DNA from: Dyella terrae
GTDB lineage: Bacteria > Pseudomonadota > Gammaproteobacteria > Xanthomonadales > Rhodanobacteraceae
Assembly: GCF_004322705.1 (NCBI RefSeq)
Contig: NZ_SIZZ01000001.1
Span: 248,001 to 312,000, forward strand
Direction of reading: 5' to 3'
Length of the DNA: 64,000 bases
Notes under the pieces: generated by a model
Seen by the model: the letters and a program-made list of their open reading frames with translations, nothing else
Databases searched by the model: none
Told to the model about the DNA's origin: nothing
Shown here: in pieces, positions 8,121 through 16,516 of the stretch
Layout: every line of letters starts with the position of its first letter
Numbering within the stretch: position 1 is the stretch's first letter
Made by a program: the position numbers and the translations under genes

Positions 8121-9236
8121 ATGTCGCTCGACAATTACTTCACCCTCGGCCGTTCCGGCCTGCGCGTCAGCCGCCTGGCCCTGGGCACCATGACCTTCGG
8201 AGACGACTGGGGATGGGGCGCCGCCGAGACGACGGCACGCAGCATGTTCGACCGCTACCTGGCTGCTGGCGGCAACTTCATCGACACCGCGGACATGTAC
8301 ACCGAAGGCACCAGCGAATCCATGCTGGGCAAATTCGTCGAGGAAGCCGGCGTGCGCGATCGCGTCGTGCTCTCGACCAAGTTCAGCTACAACGCCCAAC
8401 CCGGCAATCCGAATGCCGGCGGCAACGGTCGCAAGAACATCCTGCGCGCGGTCGAAGGCTCACTGCGCCGCTTGCGCACGGATTACATCGATCTCTATCT
8501 GCTGCACACCTGGGATCGCATCACTCCCGCGGAAGAAGTCGTGCGCACGCTCGATGACCTGGTGCGAGCCGGCAAAATTCGGTACGCGGGGCTTTCCGAC
8601 GTGCCGGCATGGTACGCAGCACGTGCCCAGACGTTCGCCGAAGCCCACGCATTGACACCGCTGGTGAACCTGCAATTGGAGTACTCACTGATCGAGCGGC
8701 ATATCGAGCACGAGTTCGTGCCGATGGGGGCCGAGTTGGGCATGGGCATCACCGCATGGAGCCCGCTCGGCATGGGACTGCTGTCCGGAAAATATCGCCC
8801 GGGCGAGGCAGGTGGTGCGGGCGAGGGTCGTCTTGCCAAGGTTAGCGGCGCGCCGGGATTCGATCGATTTACTGAGCGCAACTGGCGGATCGTTGCTGCA
8901 GTGGAGAAGGTTGCTAATGAGACGGGATATGGCATGGCGCAAGTGGCATTGAACTGGGCCGCTCATCAGCCCGGCATCGCATCGCTGATCGTGGGTGCCA
9001 CCAAAGAGGCACAACTGGATGCGAATCTTGCGTCGCTGGATTTCAGGCTGTCCGATGCGCATCGCGCATGGCTCGACCAGGCCAGCGCGCCCGACGCACC
9101 CTTCCCGTACTACATGTTCGCCGACCGCCAGCAGACGCGGCTTCACGGTGGCGTGGCCGTGGGTAGCAAGCCTGTTGGCTATGCACCGCCGGTCTGGGTG
9201 CCGTCGACCGAGGTGCGCGACTTCAGCGCAGACTGA
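8121..9236 (+). CDS. Aldo/keto reductase
   Basis: This 371-residue NAD(P)H-dependent oxidoreductase has a TIM-barrel fold. The catalytic tetrad can be traced: Asp and Tyr in FIDTADMYTEG, Lys in VVLSTKFSYN and His in LYLLHTWD. The C-terminal cofactor segment (SLIVGATKEAQLDANLASLDF) is present. It resembles the AKR group that includes YajO and IolS-like proteins, for which the natural substrate is often unknown. The ATG at 8121 has GGAGGAC at 8109-8115; the upstream in-frame ATG at 8049 lacks a site. It is probably controlled by the divergent LysR protein. Confidence 0.92.
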   Translation: MSLDNYFTLGRSGLRVSRLALGTMTFGDDWGWGAAETTARSMFDRYLAAGGNFIDTADMYTEGTSESMLGKFVEEAGVRDRVVLSTKFSYNAQPGNPNAGGNGRKNILRAVEGSLRRLRTDYIDLYLLHTWDRITPAEEVVRTLDDLVRAGKIRYAGLSDVPAWYAARAQTFAEAHALTPLVNLQLEYSLIERHIEHEFVPMGAELGMGITAWSPLGMGLLSGKYRPGEAGGAGEGRLAKVSGAPGFDRFTERNWRIVAAVEKVANETGYGMAQVALNWAAHQPGIASLIVGATKEAQLDANLASLDFRLSDAHRAWLDQASAPDAPFPYYMFADRQQTRLHGGVAVGSKPVGYAPPVWVPSTEVRDFSAD

Positions 9237-9239
9237 GCC

Positions 9240-9275
9240 AAAAAAGCGCCGCCTGCACAGGATCAGGCGGCGCTT
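9240..9275 (-). terminator. Rho-independent terminator of the Spy-like gene (possibly bidirectional)
   Basis: AAGCGCCGCCTG (9244-9255) pairs with CAGGCGGCGCTT (9264-9275), 12 perfect pairs around an eight-base loop. On the minus strand it is followed by a run of six T (A run at 9240-9245 on the plus strand). It lies downstream of the Spy-like gene and three bases after the aldo/keto reductase stop. Confidence 0.88.
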
Positions 9276-9292
9276 CAAGCTTTCCTTAGCGC

Positions 9293-9793
9293 TTACTGGG
9301 CAGTCGACGCGCCCGAGACCGGGTGTTGGGCGCGGAACTGCTGCCACTGCTCCATGCGGGCCTGACGGTCAGCCTTCAGCTGAGCCATCTGCTGCTTTTG
9401 CGCCGGGGTCAGCAGCGCATAAATCTGCGCGCGGAGGGCGGCGCGTTGAGTGACGCGCTGCTGCGTGGCGGCAGCTTCAGCTTGTGCGAGGTTCGAGGCA
9501 GCCTGCTGGTAGCCGACCTGGTCCGGGGCCATCGCTTCGAACGCCTGGCGCTGCTGGCGCAGGTTCTGGAACTGACCCTTGTTCTTGGCGAAGCTGTCCT
9601 TCACCAACTGCTTGATGCTGGCCTTCTGGGCGTCGGTCAGATTGAGCTTCTGCATGCCCATCATCATGCCGTGATGACCGCCGCGACCGTGCCAGCCGCC
9701 GTGCGGGCCACCGTCCTGGCCAGCAGCGAACGCCACCGTGGTGAGGGTCATGGCCGAGGCCAGGGCCAGGCCGAGGAGGAGATTCTTGCGCAT
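9293..9793 (-). CDS. Spy/CpxP-like periplasmic protein
   Basis: This 166-residue protein has a signal peptide (residues 1-23, ending AFA) and a His/Gly/Met-rich segment at about 28-45 (HGGWHGRGGHHGMMMGM). A helical core with two LTxxQ-type motifs follows: LNLTDAQKASIKQL and LLTPAQKQQMAQL. Spy and CpxP are periplasmic chaperones or Cpx inhibitors that bind unfolded proteins, and they share this paired motif. The ATG at 9793 starts the signal peptide; a longer frame from 10012 runs through the promoter region. It is divergent from a CpxR/CpxA-like pair with a consensus CpxR box between them, which supports a role in envelope stress. Confidence 0.9.
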   Translation of the reverse strand: MRKNLLLGLALASAMTLTTVAFAAGQDGGPHGGWHGRGGHHGMMMGMQKLNLTDAQKASIKQLVKDSFAKNKGQFQNLRQQRQAFEAMAPDQVGYQQAASNLAQAEAAATQQRVTQRAALRAQIYALLTPAQKQQMAQLKADRQARMEQWQQFRAQHPVSGASTAQ

Positions 9794-9871
9794 GGTGTGT
9801 ACCTTCGTCGTGGGTTGGGGGACTTGCGAACTATTTGACGACGGCACCGCGTATATGTTCTTTGCCAAAGC

Positions 9872-9886
9872 GTAAAGATGCGTAAA
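9872..9886. promoter_or_regulatory. CpxR box (GTAAA-N5-GTAAA)
   Basis: GTAAAGATGCGTAAA gives two exact GTAAA half-sites separated by five bases, the published enterobacterial CpxR consensus. It lies in the 150-base spacer between the Spy-like gene (start 9793) and the response regulator (start 9944), 78 and 57 bases from the respective start codons. It could serve activation of spy, autoregulation of the two-component genes, or both. Confidence 0.8.
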
Positions 9887-9943
9887 GCCCGTGGCGTCGC
9901 AGGCGGGCGCCGGTTTGAATGGCCAAAACCCACGCCGAGCCTT

Positions 9944-10627
9944 ATGTCCCGAATTCTCCTTGCTGACGACGATCGCGCGCTCACTGCCTTGCTGGCCGAA
10001 TACCTGCAGCACGAAGGGTTTACGGTGGACATCGCATACGACGGCGACACGGCCTTATCCATGCTCCGCTCCCAGCGACCTGACCTCTTGATCCTCGATG
10101 TGATGATGCCCGGCAAGGACGGGCTCGAGACGTTGCGCGAGATACGCCAGCAGCATCGCTTGCCCGTGATCATGCTGTCGGCCCGCGGAGAACCGATCGA
10201 TCGCGTGATCGGCCTGGAACTTGGCGCGGACGATTACCTGAGCAAGCCTTGTGTTCCGCGCGAGTTGCTCGCGCGCGTCCGTGCGCAATTGCGCCGCTCG
10301 GCGCCGGTGACGGCGGGCAGTGTGGAAGTGGGCGTACTCAAGCTCTTGCCCGGCGAGCGCCGGGCATTCGCGGGCGACCGGGAAATCTCGCTGACCGGGG
10401 CGGAATTTCTGTTGCTCCTTGCGCTGGCGCAGCGCGCGGGGGAGCTGGTCGACAAGGCCACGCTGACGCGAGCGGCGCTGGGGCGCGAGCTTGAGCGCTT
10501 CGATCGCAGCGTCGATGTCCACGTCAGCCGCTTGCGCCACAAACTCGCCGAGGCATCGGACCAGGCACCCCGCATCGATTCGGTGCGCGGTGCCGGCTAT
10601 GTCATGACGCTGGGAGCTGCGCAGTGA
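9944..10627 (+). CDS. cpxR: OmpR-family response regulator, CpxR-like
   Basis: This 227-residue regulator has a receiver domain at 1-120, with the acidic pair DDD at 8-10, the phosphorylation site Asp52 in LILDVMMPG and Lys101 in YLSKP. An OmpR winged-helix DNA-binding domain follows at about 130-225 (RSVDVHVSRLRHKL, RGAGYVM). The ATG at 9944 begins the conserved SRILLADDD; the earlier ATG at 9878 lies inside the CpxR box and is unlikely. It overlaps the sensor kinase gene by GTGA. The name is inferred from sequence type, the linked Spy-like gene and the box. Confidence 0.88.
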   Translation: MSRILLADDDRALTALLAEYLQHEGFTVDIAYDGDTALSMLRSQRPDLLILDVMMPGKDGLETLREIRQQHRLPVIMLSARGEPIDRVIGLELGADDYLSKPCVPRELLARVRAQLRRSAPVTAGSVEVGVLKLLPGERRAFAGDREISLTGAEFLLLLALAQRAGELVDKATLTRAALGRELERFDRSVDVHVSRLRHKLAEASDQAPRIDSVRGAGYVMTLGAAQ

Positions 10628-11973
10628 GCCCGTTTCGCACATCGCTGTTCTGGCGCCTGCTGGTGTGGTTCTTTGTCGTGAACCTGCTGGTACTGGTGCT
10701 GGGCGGATTCCTCACGCGCCGGTTGATCGAGTACACCACGGAAGTCGAAATCAACTGGGTGTCGCTGGCCCAGGGCGCAAATGAAGCGTTCGACCGGGGT
10801 GGACAAAGTGGGCTGGAGAAATGGCGCAACGATCAGCGGCAGGACGGCATCGACGCCACGCTTTACGAAAACGGCAACGCCCTGGTGCCCATGCGGCTCC
10901 CTCCGACGGTTCGCGCGTCGCTGCCGGAGTGGCTGGCGTCGGGACACGAGCTGGTGACGCAGCCGTACCCGCGTTTGTATCTCGCCGTGCAGAACGTGAC
11001 GGGTGCCGACGGCAAGCCGCGCCAACTGGTCGCTCTGAGCCGTACGCATGTGCGCCTTGCACCCCAGGCGCGTCAGCAGATTTTCCTGGCCATCCAGTTC
11101 GGTCTTTCACTGGTGATGATCGGCTTCGTCGGATGGTGGGTGGCGCGAAGCGTCGCGCGTCCCGTCGAGGCGCTTCGCGACGCGGCACGTCGAATCACCG
11201 CGGGCGAGTTGTCGGCGCGCGTGGGGCCGCGTGGGCAAAAGGGTCCGGGCGAGCTGTCCGCGCTTTCCGGCGATTTCGATGCGATGGCCGAGCGGATTGA
11301 GGCCCTGGTCGCGCACGACCGCGCCGTGCTTCAGGACCTGTCGCATGAACTGCGTTCGCCGCTCGCGCGTTTGCAGTTGATTCTCGATCTGGCGCAGCGA
11401 AGCCGGGGTGACGTGTCGGCGCCGTATTTCCTGCAGGCGGAACAGGAGATCGAACGGATCGACCGCATGACGGGCGAGATGCTCGCGCTTTCGCGCCTTG
11501 AGGCCGGCATTCCGGGGCTCGAGCGCGACAAGGTGTTGCTTGCCGACGTGGTACGGGAGTGCGTTGAACGCGCGGAACTTGATGCCAGCGCGCATCAGGT
11601 GCAGGTGAAGATCGATCTGGACGAAAGCGTGCAAGTGTTCGGCAATGTGCCCTTGCTTGAGCGCGCCGTGGGCAACCTGCTGGCCAATGCGATCAAGTTC
11701 AGCCCGAAGCAGGGCGTAGTGGACGTCATCGTGCGGAAGGCTGGCGGACGCGCCGAGGTAAGTGTCAAGGATCAGGGGCCAGGTGTTCCCGAGGGCGAGC
11801 TTGAGCAGTTGTTCCGCCCCTTCTTTCGCGGCAGCAATGCCGCGCGCGCGGAAGGCCATGGTCTCGGGCTGGCCATCGTGCGCCGTGTCGCGCAGGTCCA
11901 CGACGGGGACATCATCGCCAGCAATATGGCCGATAGTGGTTTGGCGGTTCGCCTGAATCTACCGCTGGCGTGA
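10624..11973 (+). CDS. cpxA: Sensor histidine kinase, CpxA-like
   Basis: This 449-residue inner-membrane kinase has TM1 at about 8-30, a periplasmic sensor domain of about 115 residues and TM2 at about 152-173. A HAMP linker (ARSVARPVEALRDAARRITAGEL) follows. The HisKA domain carries His241 in LQDLSHELRSPLARL, and the ATPase domain has an N box (NLLANAIKFSP), a G1 box (VKDQGPGVPEG) and a G2 box (GHGLGLAIVRR). The GTG start at 10624 overlaps the regulator stop. The partner regulator and the divergent Spy-like gene point to envelope-stress sensing. There is no sign of truncation. Confidence 0.9.
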   Translation: MSPFRTSLFWRLLVWFFVVNLLVLVLGGFLTRRLIEYTTEVEINWVSLAQGANEAFDRGGQSGLEKWRNDQRQDGIDATLYENGNALVPMRLPPTVRASLPEWLASGHELVTQPYPRLYLAVQNVTGADGKPRQLVALSRTHVRLAPQARQQIFLAIQFGLSLVMIGFVGWWVARSVARPVEALRDAARRITAGELSARVGPRGQKGPGELSALSGDFDAMAERIEALVAHDRAVLQDLSHELRSPLARLQLILDLAQRSRGDVSAPYFLQAEQEIERIDRMTGEMLALSRLEAGIPGLERDKVLLADVVRECVERAELDASAHQVQVKIDLDESVQVFGNVPLLERAVGNLLANAIKFSPKQGVVDVIVRKAGGRAEVSVKDQGPGVPEGELEQLFRPFFRGSNAARAEGHGLGLAIVRRVAQVHDGDIIASNMADSGLAVRLNLPLA

Positions 11974-12102
11974 CGACCGGATTCGGGCGTTCTGCGGATG
12001 CTCGCGGGGCGGTGTTATGACGGTGCGCAGGCGCGGGGCCGTTGCCATTCCTCCCCGGGCTCTCCTTTGCCACACTAGTCTCCTTTCGCACGCGGACCGA
12101 TC

Positions 12103-13089
12103 ATGCGCTCTACCGCCCTTGCCGCCGTAGGCCTGGCCCTGTGCTCGGCCTTGTTCTTCACCTTCACCTACGTACTCAACCGCAGCTTCGTTGCGGGTGG
12201 CGGACACTGGGCATGGGCGGGCGTCCTGCGTTACCTGATGACGCTGCCGCTGCTGGCGATCGTGCTTCCGTTTCAGGGCGGATTGGGCGACTTGCCGCGG
12301 GAGTTGCGGACGTTCCCTCGCCAGTGGCTGGTGTGGAGTAGCGTGGGCTTTGTGCTGTTCGGCGTGCCGTTGACCTGGGCCGCAGGCAGTGGTCCGTCGT
12401 GGCTGATCGCGGGCAGCTTCCAGACGACGGTGCTGGCAGGACCGCTGATGGCACCGCTGATCTATCGCGACGAGCGCGCGCATCTGGCCTGGCGAAGTCT
12501 CGCCATCGGCGGGCTGATCGTTGCCGGCGTGTTCGCCCTTCAATGGGGGCATGCAGGCGGCCATCTGTCCGTCGGTGACTGGCTGGCTGTGTCGGCGGTG
12601 GTGGTGTCGGCCTTCGCATACCCGCTGGGCAATCGCATGCTGCTCCTTCATCTGGAGAAAACCGGCACGACGCTGACCGCGCTGCAGCGCGTCTTCGGTA
12701 TGACACTGTGTAGCTGGCCTCTTTGGCTGGTACTCGCGGGTGTTACCTGGTGGTGCGTGGGTCCGCCCGGATGGAGGGAGGTGATGCTCGCGGGCGGTGT
12801 TGCATTGTCGTCAGGCGTCATTGCGACGGTTCTGTTCTTTCGTGCCACCGACATGGTTCGCAGCGAACCGACGTCGCTTGCGGCCGTGGAGGCCATGCAG
12901 GCCGCTGAACTGCTTTTTGCGACGCTCATGGGTGTTGTGCTGCTCGGCGAATCGCGTCCCCATGGATTTGCGGCCATCGGCGCCGTGCTGATCGTCGTAG
13001 GCATTGCCTTGTTCGGATGGATGAGCGGTCGCTCGGCAGCGGGGCACGCCAGGGAAGTGCGTGCCATGCGAACGGATCGTGGTGCCTGA
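12103..13089 (+). CDS. Drug/metabolite transporter (EamA/EmrE-like), ten-helix
   Basis: This 328-residue inner-membrane protein has about ten hydrophobic helices in two related halves, with a YVLNRSFVAGGGHWAWAGVLRYL opening. It resembles the putative multidrug-resistance efflux group of the DMT superfamily. The substrate cannot be deduced. The protein begins with a signal-like first helix. It stands alone, downstream of the cpxA-like gene after 129 bases and before a 265-base spacer in which I see no gene or clear signal. Confidence 0.82.
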   Translation: MRSTALAAVGLALCSALFFTFTYVLNRSFVAGGGHWAWAGVLRYLMTLPLLAIVLPFQGGLGDLPRELRTFPRQWLVWSSVGFVLFGVPLTWAAGSGPSWLIAGSFQTTVLAGPLMAPLIYRDERAHLAWRSLAIGGLIVAGVFALQWGHAGGHLSVGDWLAVSAVVVSAFAYPLGNRMLLLHLEKTGTTLTALQRVFGMTLCSWPLWLVLAGVTWWCVGPPGWREVMLAGGVALSSGVIATVLFFRATDMVRSEPTSLAAVEAMQAAELLFATLMGVVLLGESRPHGFAAIGAVLIVVGIALFGWMSGRSAAGHAREVRAMRTDRGA

Positions 13090-13354
13090 TCGACATATGG
13101 AGCATTTCGATTGTCGTGTTTTCGAAAGTGCCGCGTGACAACGGAGCATCCTGATTGATGCTGAGGCGCCTTCAACGTATCGCATGAGCGTTATGTTGCG
13201 CGGCAAACATCGCGCGTCATGGGTTCCTTTCATTTGCCCGTGACCTGAAAGGCGCGTGGCGCATCGGCCCATTTGGCATCACTATCGGAACTTGCCTGAC
13301 GCGGCGCTTACGCGGTAAACACTGCATCTTTGGTTCCGAGGGAGTGTCGCATCG

Positions 13355-16300
13355 ATGCTTGTGCAGCGCAGTGCGTGGGTGATGATGGGGGTGCTGCTCG
13401 CGGCGCCGATGGTGCTGTCCGCGCAGACGGATGGCGTACACCTGCGCTGGGATGCACAAGCGTTTGGTAATCATCGGTATCTGGTGAAGGTGTCGGCAGC
13501 CGAGCGTGCCGTTGCAGTCACCTTGCCATGGCGCCGTCGCGATGTGCATCCGGAGCAGGTGGCCGTCATCGTTACCGGCCCCGATGGCAAGGTCGTGGGC
13601 AACGTGTTGCGCGGCGTTATCGATCAGGCCCAGGGCCAGCTCGTTTTCGAGGCAAGTCAGCCCGGCACCTACGCGATCTACTACCAGCCCTACGTGAGCA
13701 ATGGCCGCAGCAACTACCCCACGGTGACCTACGCCAAGCCCGCCGAAACGGCGGACGCGGGCTGGGCCCGCAAGGTCGGCAAGCGCTGGGACAAGCTGCC
13801 GAAGGCCGAGGTGCTGCGTTACGAGGCCGTGGATGATTTTGATGCCTACACGCTGATGGAGCGCACCGCGACGCCTCAGGAGCTTCAGGCGCTGCTGGCG
13901 AAGCACGCGAACCAGGCCATGCTGCTGTTTCCCGAGACACGCGATAACTCAGTGCGCATGTTCGACGCGATTCCGGAGCGGTGGGCGCAGCGCGGTGCCG
14001 GCGGCGCATTCAGCGATACAGCCCTGCGCGGCGAGTATCTGAGCTTCCAGGTCGGCGTGTGGGCGCCCGAGCGGGCGCTTTCGAACGTCACGGCGACGTT
14101 CACGGCGCTTAAGGGGCCTTCGGATGCTGAGATTCCCGCGCAGGCTCTGACAAGTTTCAACCTCGGTGGCGTGGATTTCACGGGCAAGCCGTTCACCACG
14201 CGCGTGGATGTTGCGAAGGGGCGCGTGCAGCCCTTGTGGATGGGTGTCGATGTTCCGGCGGATGCTCATCCGGGTGTCTACCGCGGCGAAGTCACCATCG
14301 CCGCAGAAGGTGTCCCGGCCCAGGTCGTGCCGATCAGCGTTACCGTCGGCGATGGTCAGGCCGTGGCTCACGGCGATGACGATCCTTTCAAGCTCACGCG
14401 CTTGCGCTGGCTGAACTCGACGCTTGCCCAGGATGACACTCTGGTCAAGCCATTCACGGCAATCACCGCCGACAAGGGCACGCTGGGCATCCTGGGGCGC
14501 CAGATCACCCTCGGAGCCAATGGCCTTCCCGCGCAGATGGCAACGCGCTTCGACGAGCGCATGACCGGCTTCAACAAACAATGGCAGCCGATGCTTGCAT
14601 CGCCCATGGCCATCGTCGTGCAGGACGCGTCGGGCAAGCACGCCCTGAACGCCTCGACGGGTGCGCTGCCGAAGGTGGTACAGGACGGGCCGGGCAAGGT
14701 GCACTGGCAGAGCGAAGGTCAGGCTGGCGCGCTGCGCAGTGAGCTGACAGGCACCCTCGAAGCGGATGGCACGCTCACGCTCGCCGTGACGCTGACGGCA
14801 ACGCAAGCGGCGACGCTGGATGATATTCGCCTGGAGCTTCGTCCGCGCAATGACATCGCGCGTTACCAGCTCGGCCTTGGGCGCCAGGGCGAACTGGCCC
14901 CGGCGAGCTATGACTGGAAGTGGGACGTACAGAAGAACCAGGATGGTGCGTGGATCGGCACGGTCAACGCTGGCCTCGAGTTCCATCTGCGCGACGAAAA
15001 CTACCAGCGACCGCTCAATACCAACTTCTATCACCAGCAACCGCTGCGCATGCCGACGTCATGGAGCAATGGTGGCCAGGGGGGCATCCGCCTGCGTGCG
15101 GGGCAGGGCAGCTATGCCATCGACGCCTTCAGTGGCGCGCGTAGCATGAAGGCGGGCGAGTCGCTGCATTACGACATCGTCATGCGCGTCACGCCGTTCA
15201 AGACCATCGATCCGTCGAAGCACTTCGCGGAGCGGTTCTTTCACAAGTATGCCGACCTGGATGCCATCAAGGCCGATGGCGCGAACGTGGTGAACATCCA
15301 CCACGCGACGCCAATCAATCCGTGGATCAACTATCCGTTCCTTGAAGCCAAGGCCATGCGCGAGTACGTCGATGCGGCGCATCAGCGCGGCATCAAGGTC
15401 AAGATCTACGACACGGTGCGTGAAGTCTCCGATCGTGCTCCCGAGCTGCCCATGCTCGAGTCACTCGGGCATGAGGTGATCAGTGCCGGCAAGGGTGGCG
15501 GTTTCTCGTGGTTGCAGGAGCATCTGGATGGCGACTACATCGCCGCCTGGCATGTTCCTGAGAATCGCGATGCGGCCGTGATCAATGCCGGCCAGAGCCG
15601 CTGGCACAACTACTACATCGAAGGCCTCGACTGGCTCGCGCGCAACGAAGGCATCGATGGCCTGTACCTGGACGATGTCGCCTACGATCGCACCACGATG
15701 AAGCGCGTGCGCAAAGTGCTGCAGGCACATCGCGCCGAACCTTTCATCGATCTGCACTCGGCCAGTCAGTACAACCCGCGCGACGGCTATATCAACAGTG
15801 TGCTGCTCTACATGGAGCTGATGCCGTACATCGATCGACTGTGGTTCGGCGAAGAGTTCGATTACGAGAAGACCTCGGCCAACTACTGGCTGACCGAGAT
15901 CTCAGGCATTCCGTATGGCCTCATGGGTGAAATGCTCCAGCACGATGGCAATCCCTGGCGCGGCATGCTGTTTGGCATGACCAATCGCCTGGGCTGGTCC
16001 GAGGGCAGCGATCCGCGGCCGCTGTGGAAGGCATGGGACGCATTCGGCATCAGTCAGGCGCAGATGATCGGCTGGTGGGTGCACGACACACCGGTCAGGA
16101 CAGACCGCAAGGACGTGCTGGTGACCAGCTACGTACGCAAGGGTAAGTCGACGTTGCTTTCCATCGCGTCGTGGGCTCCGGAGAAGGTGGGCGTCAAGCT
16201 CGACATCGATTGGAAACAGTTGGGCCTGGACCCACGCAAAGTGAAGCTCAACGCGCACGCGATCGACGCGTTTCAGCCGGAAGCGAGCTTTGCGCCAGGA

Positions 16301-16360
16301 GCCGCGATTCCCGTCGAGCCCGGCAAGGGCTGGTTGATCACGGTGGAGCCCGCGGGCTGA
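13355..16360 (+). CDS. Large secreted glycoside hydrolase-like protein (DUF6067/GH123-like)
   Basis: This 1001-residue exported protein has a signal peptide at about 1-23 (VLLAAPMVLSAQ). The first 600 residues are beta-rich, including a domain (about 280-345) ending HPGVYRGEVTI as seen next to sugar-hydrolase barrels. From about 615 a TIM-barrel-like region follows (ANVVNIHHATPINPWINYP, HQRGIKVKIYDTVRE, GIDGLYLDDVAYDR, FIDLHSAS, YIDRLWFGEEFDYE). GLYLDDVAYD and WFGEEFDYE carry candidate acidic catalytic residues. A C-terminal beta domain closes the protein. GAGGGAG at 13338-13344 supports the start. I assign it to the DUF6067 type by appearance. No sugar-binding, SusCD or other carbohydrate genes are adjacent. 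Confidence 0.7.
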   Translation: MLVQRSAWVMMGVLLAAPMVLSAQTDGVHLRWDAQAFGNHRYLVKVSAAERAVAVTLPWRRRDVHPEQVAVIVTGPDGKVVGNVLRGVIDQAQGQLVFEASQPGTYAIYYQPYVSNGRSNYPTVTYAKPAETADAGWARKVGKRWDKLPKAEVLRYEAVDDFDAYTLMERTATPQELQALLAKHANQAMLLFPETRDNSVRMFDAIPERWAQRGAGGAFSDTALRGEYLSFQVGVWAPERALSNVTATFTALKGPSDAEIPAQALTSFNLGGVDFTGKPFTTRVDVAKGRVQPLWMGVDVPADAHPGVYRGEVTIAAEGVPAQVVPISVTVGDGQAVAHGDDDPFKLTRLRWLNSTLAQDDTLVKPFTAITADKGTLGILGRQITLGANGLPAQMATRFDERMTGFNKQWQPMLASPMAIVVQDASGKHALNASTGALPKVVQDGPGKVHWQSEGQAGALRSELTGTLEADGTLTLAVTLTATQAATLDDIRLELRPRNDIARYQLGLGRQGELAPASYDWKWDVQKNQDGAWIGTVNAGLEFHLRDENYQRPLNTNFYHQQPLRMPTSWSNGGQGGIRLRAGQGSYAIDAFSGARSMKAGESLHYDIVMRVTPFKTIDPSKHFAERFFHKYADLDAIKADGANVVNIHHATPINPWINYPFLEAKAMREYVDAAHQRGIKVKIYDTVREVSDRAPELPMLESLGHEVISAGKGGGFSWLQEHLDGDYIAAWHVPENRDAAVINAGQSRWHNYYIEGLDWLARNEGIDGLYLDDVAYDRTTMKRVRKVLQAHRAEPFIDLHSASQYNPRDGYINSVLLYMELMPYIDRLWFGEEFDYEKTSANYWLTEISGIPYGLMGEMLQHDGNPWRGMLFGMTNRLGWSEGSDPRPLWKAWDAFGISQAQMIGWWVHDTPVRTDRKDVLVTSYVRKGKSTLLSIASWAPEKVGVKLDIDWKQLGLDPRKVKLNAHAIDAFQPEASFAPGAAIPVEPGKGWLITVEPAG

Positions 16361-16379
16361 TCGCAGCGGCACATCCCGT

Positions 16380-16405
16380 CCCTTCTCCCTGTCGGGGGAG
16401 AAGGG
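16380..16405. repeat. Intergenic palindrome CCCTTCTCCC/GGGAGAAGGG
   Basis: A ten-base inverted repeat around a six-base loop lies 20 bases after the glycosidase stop. It resembles the short CCCTCTCCC...GGGAGAGGG palindromes that recur in intergenic regions of many proteobacteria. No T run follows, so it may be a dispersed repeat or a weak terminator. Confidence 0.5.
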
Positions 16406-16516
16406 TGCACGGGGTGCCTGAAGCAACGACATCACGCCCCCTCAACGCCCGGCGCTTCTCCATCCACTATTCTTACGCGCGGCGCCCGGCCCGGGTGCAA
16501 GCGCGAGAACAGTTCC

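Noticed and set aside
9835-9857. TTGACG followed by TATATG as a promoter between spy and cpxR
   Set aside because: The spacing is only 11 bases, too short for a sigma-70 promoter.
13090-13354. Small RNA or extra gene in the 265-base spacer before the large glycosidase
   Set aside because: No frame with family likeness, no T-tailed stem and no clear promoter was found.
16380-16405. Possible CRISPR repeat or phage attachment site
   Set aside because: It is a single palindrome with no regular spacers, no direct copy and no integrase gene nearby.
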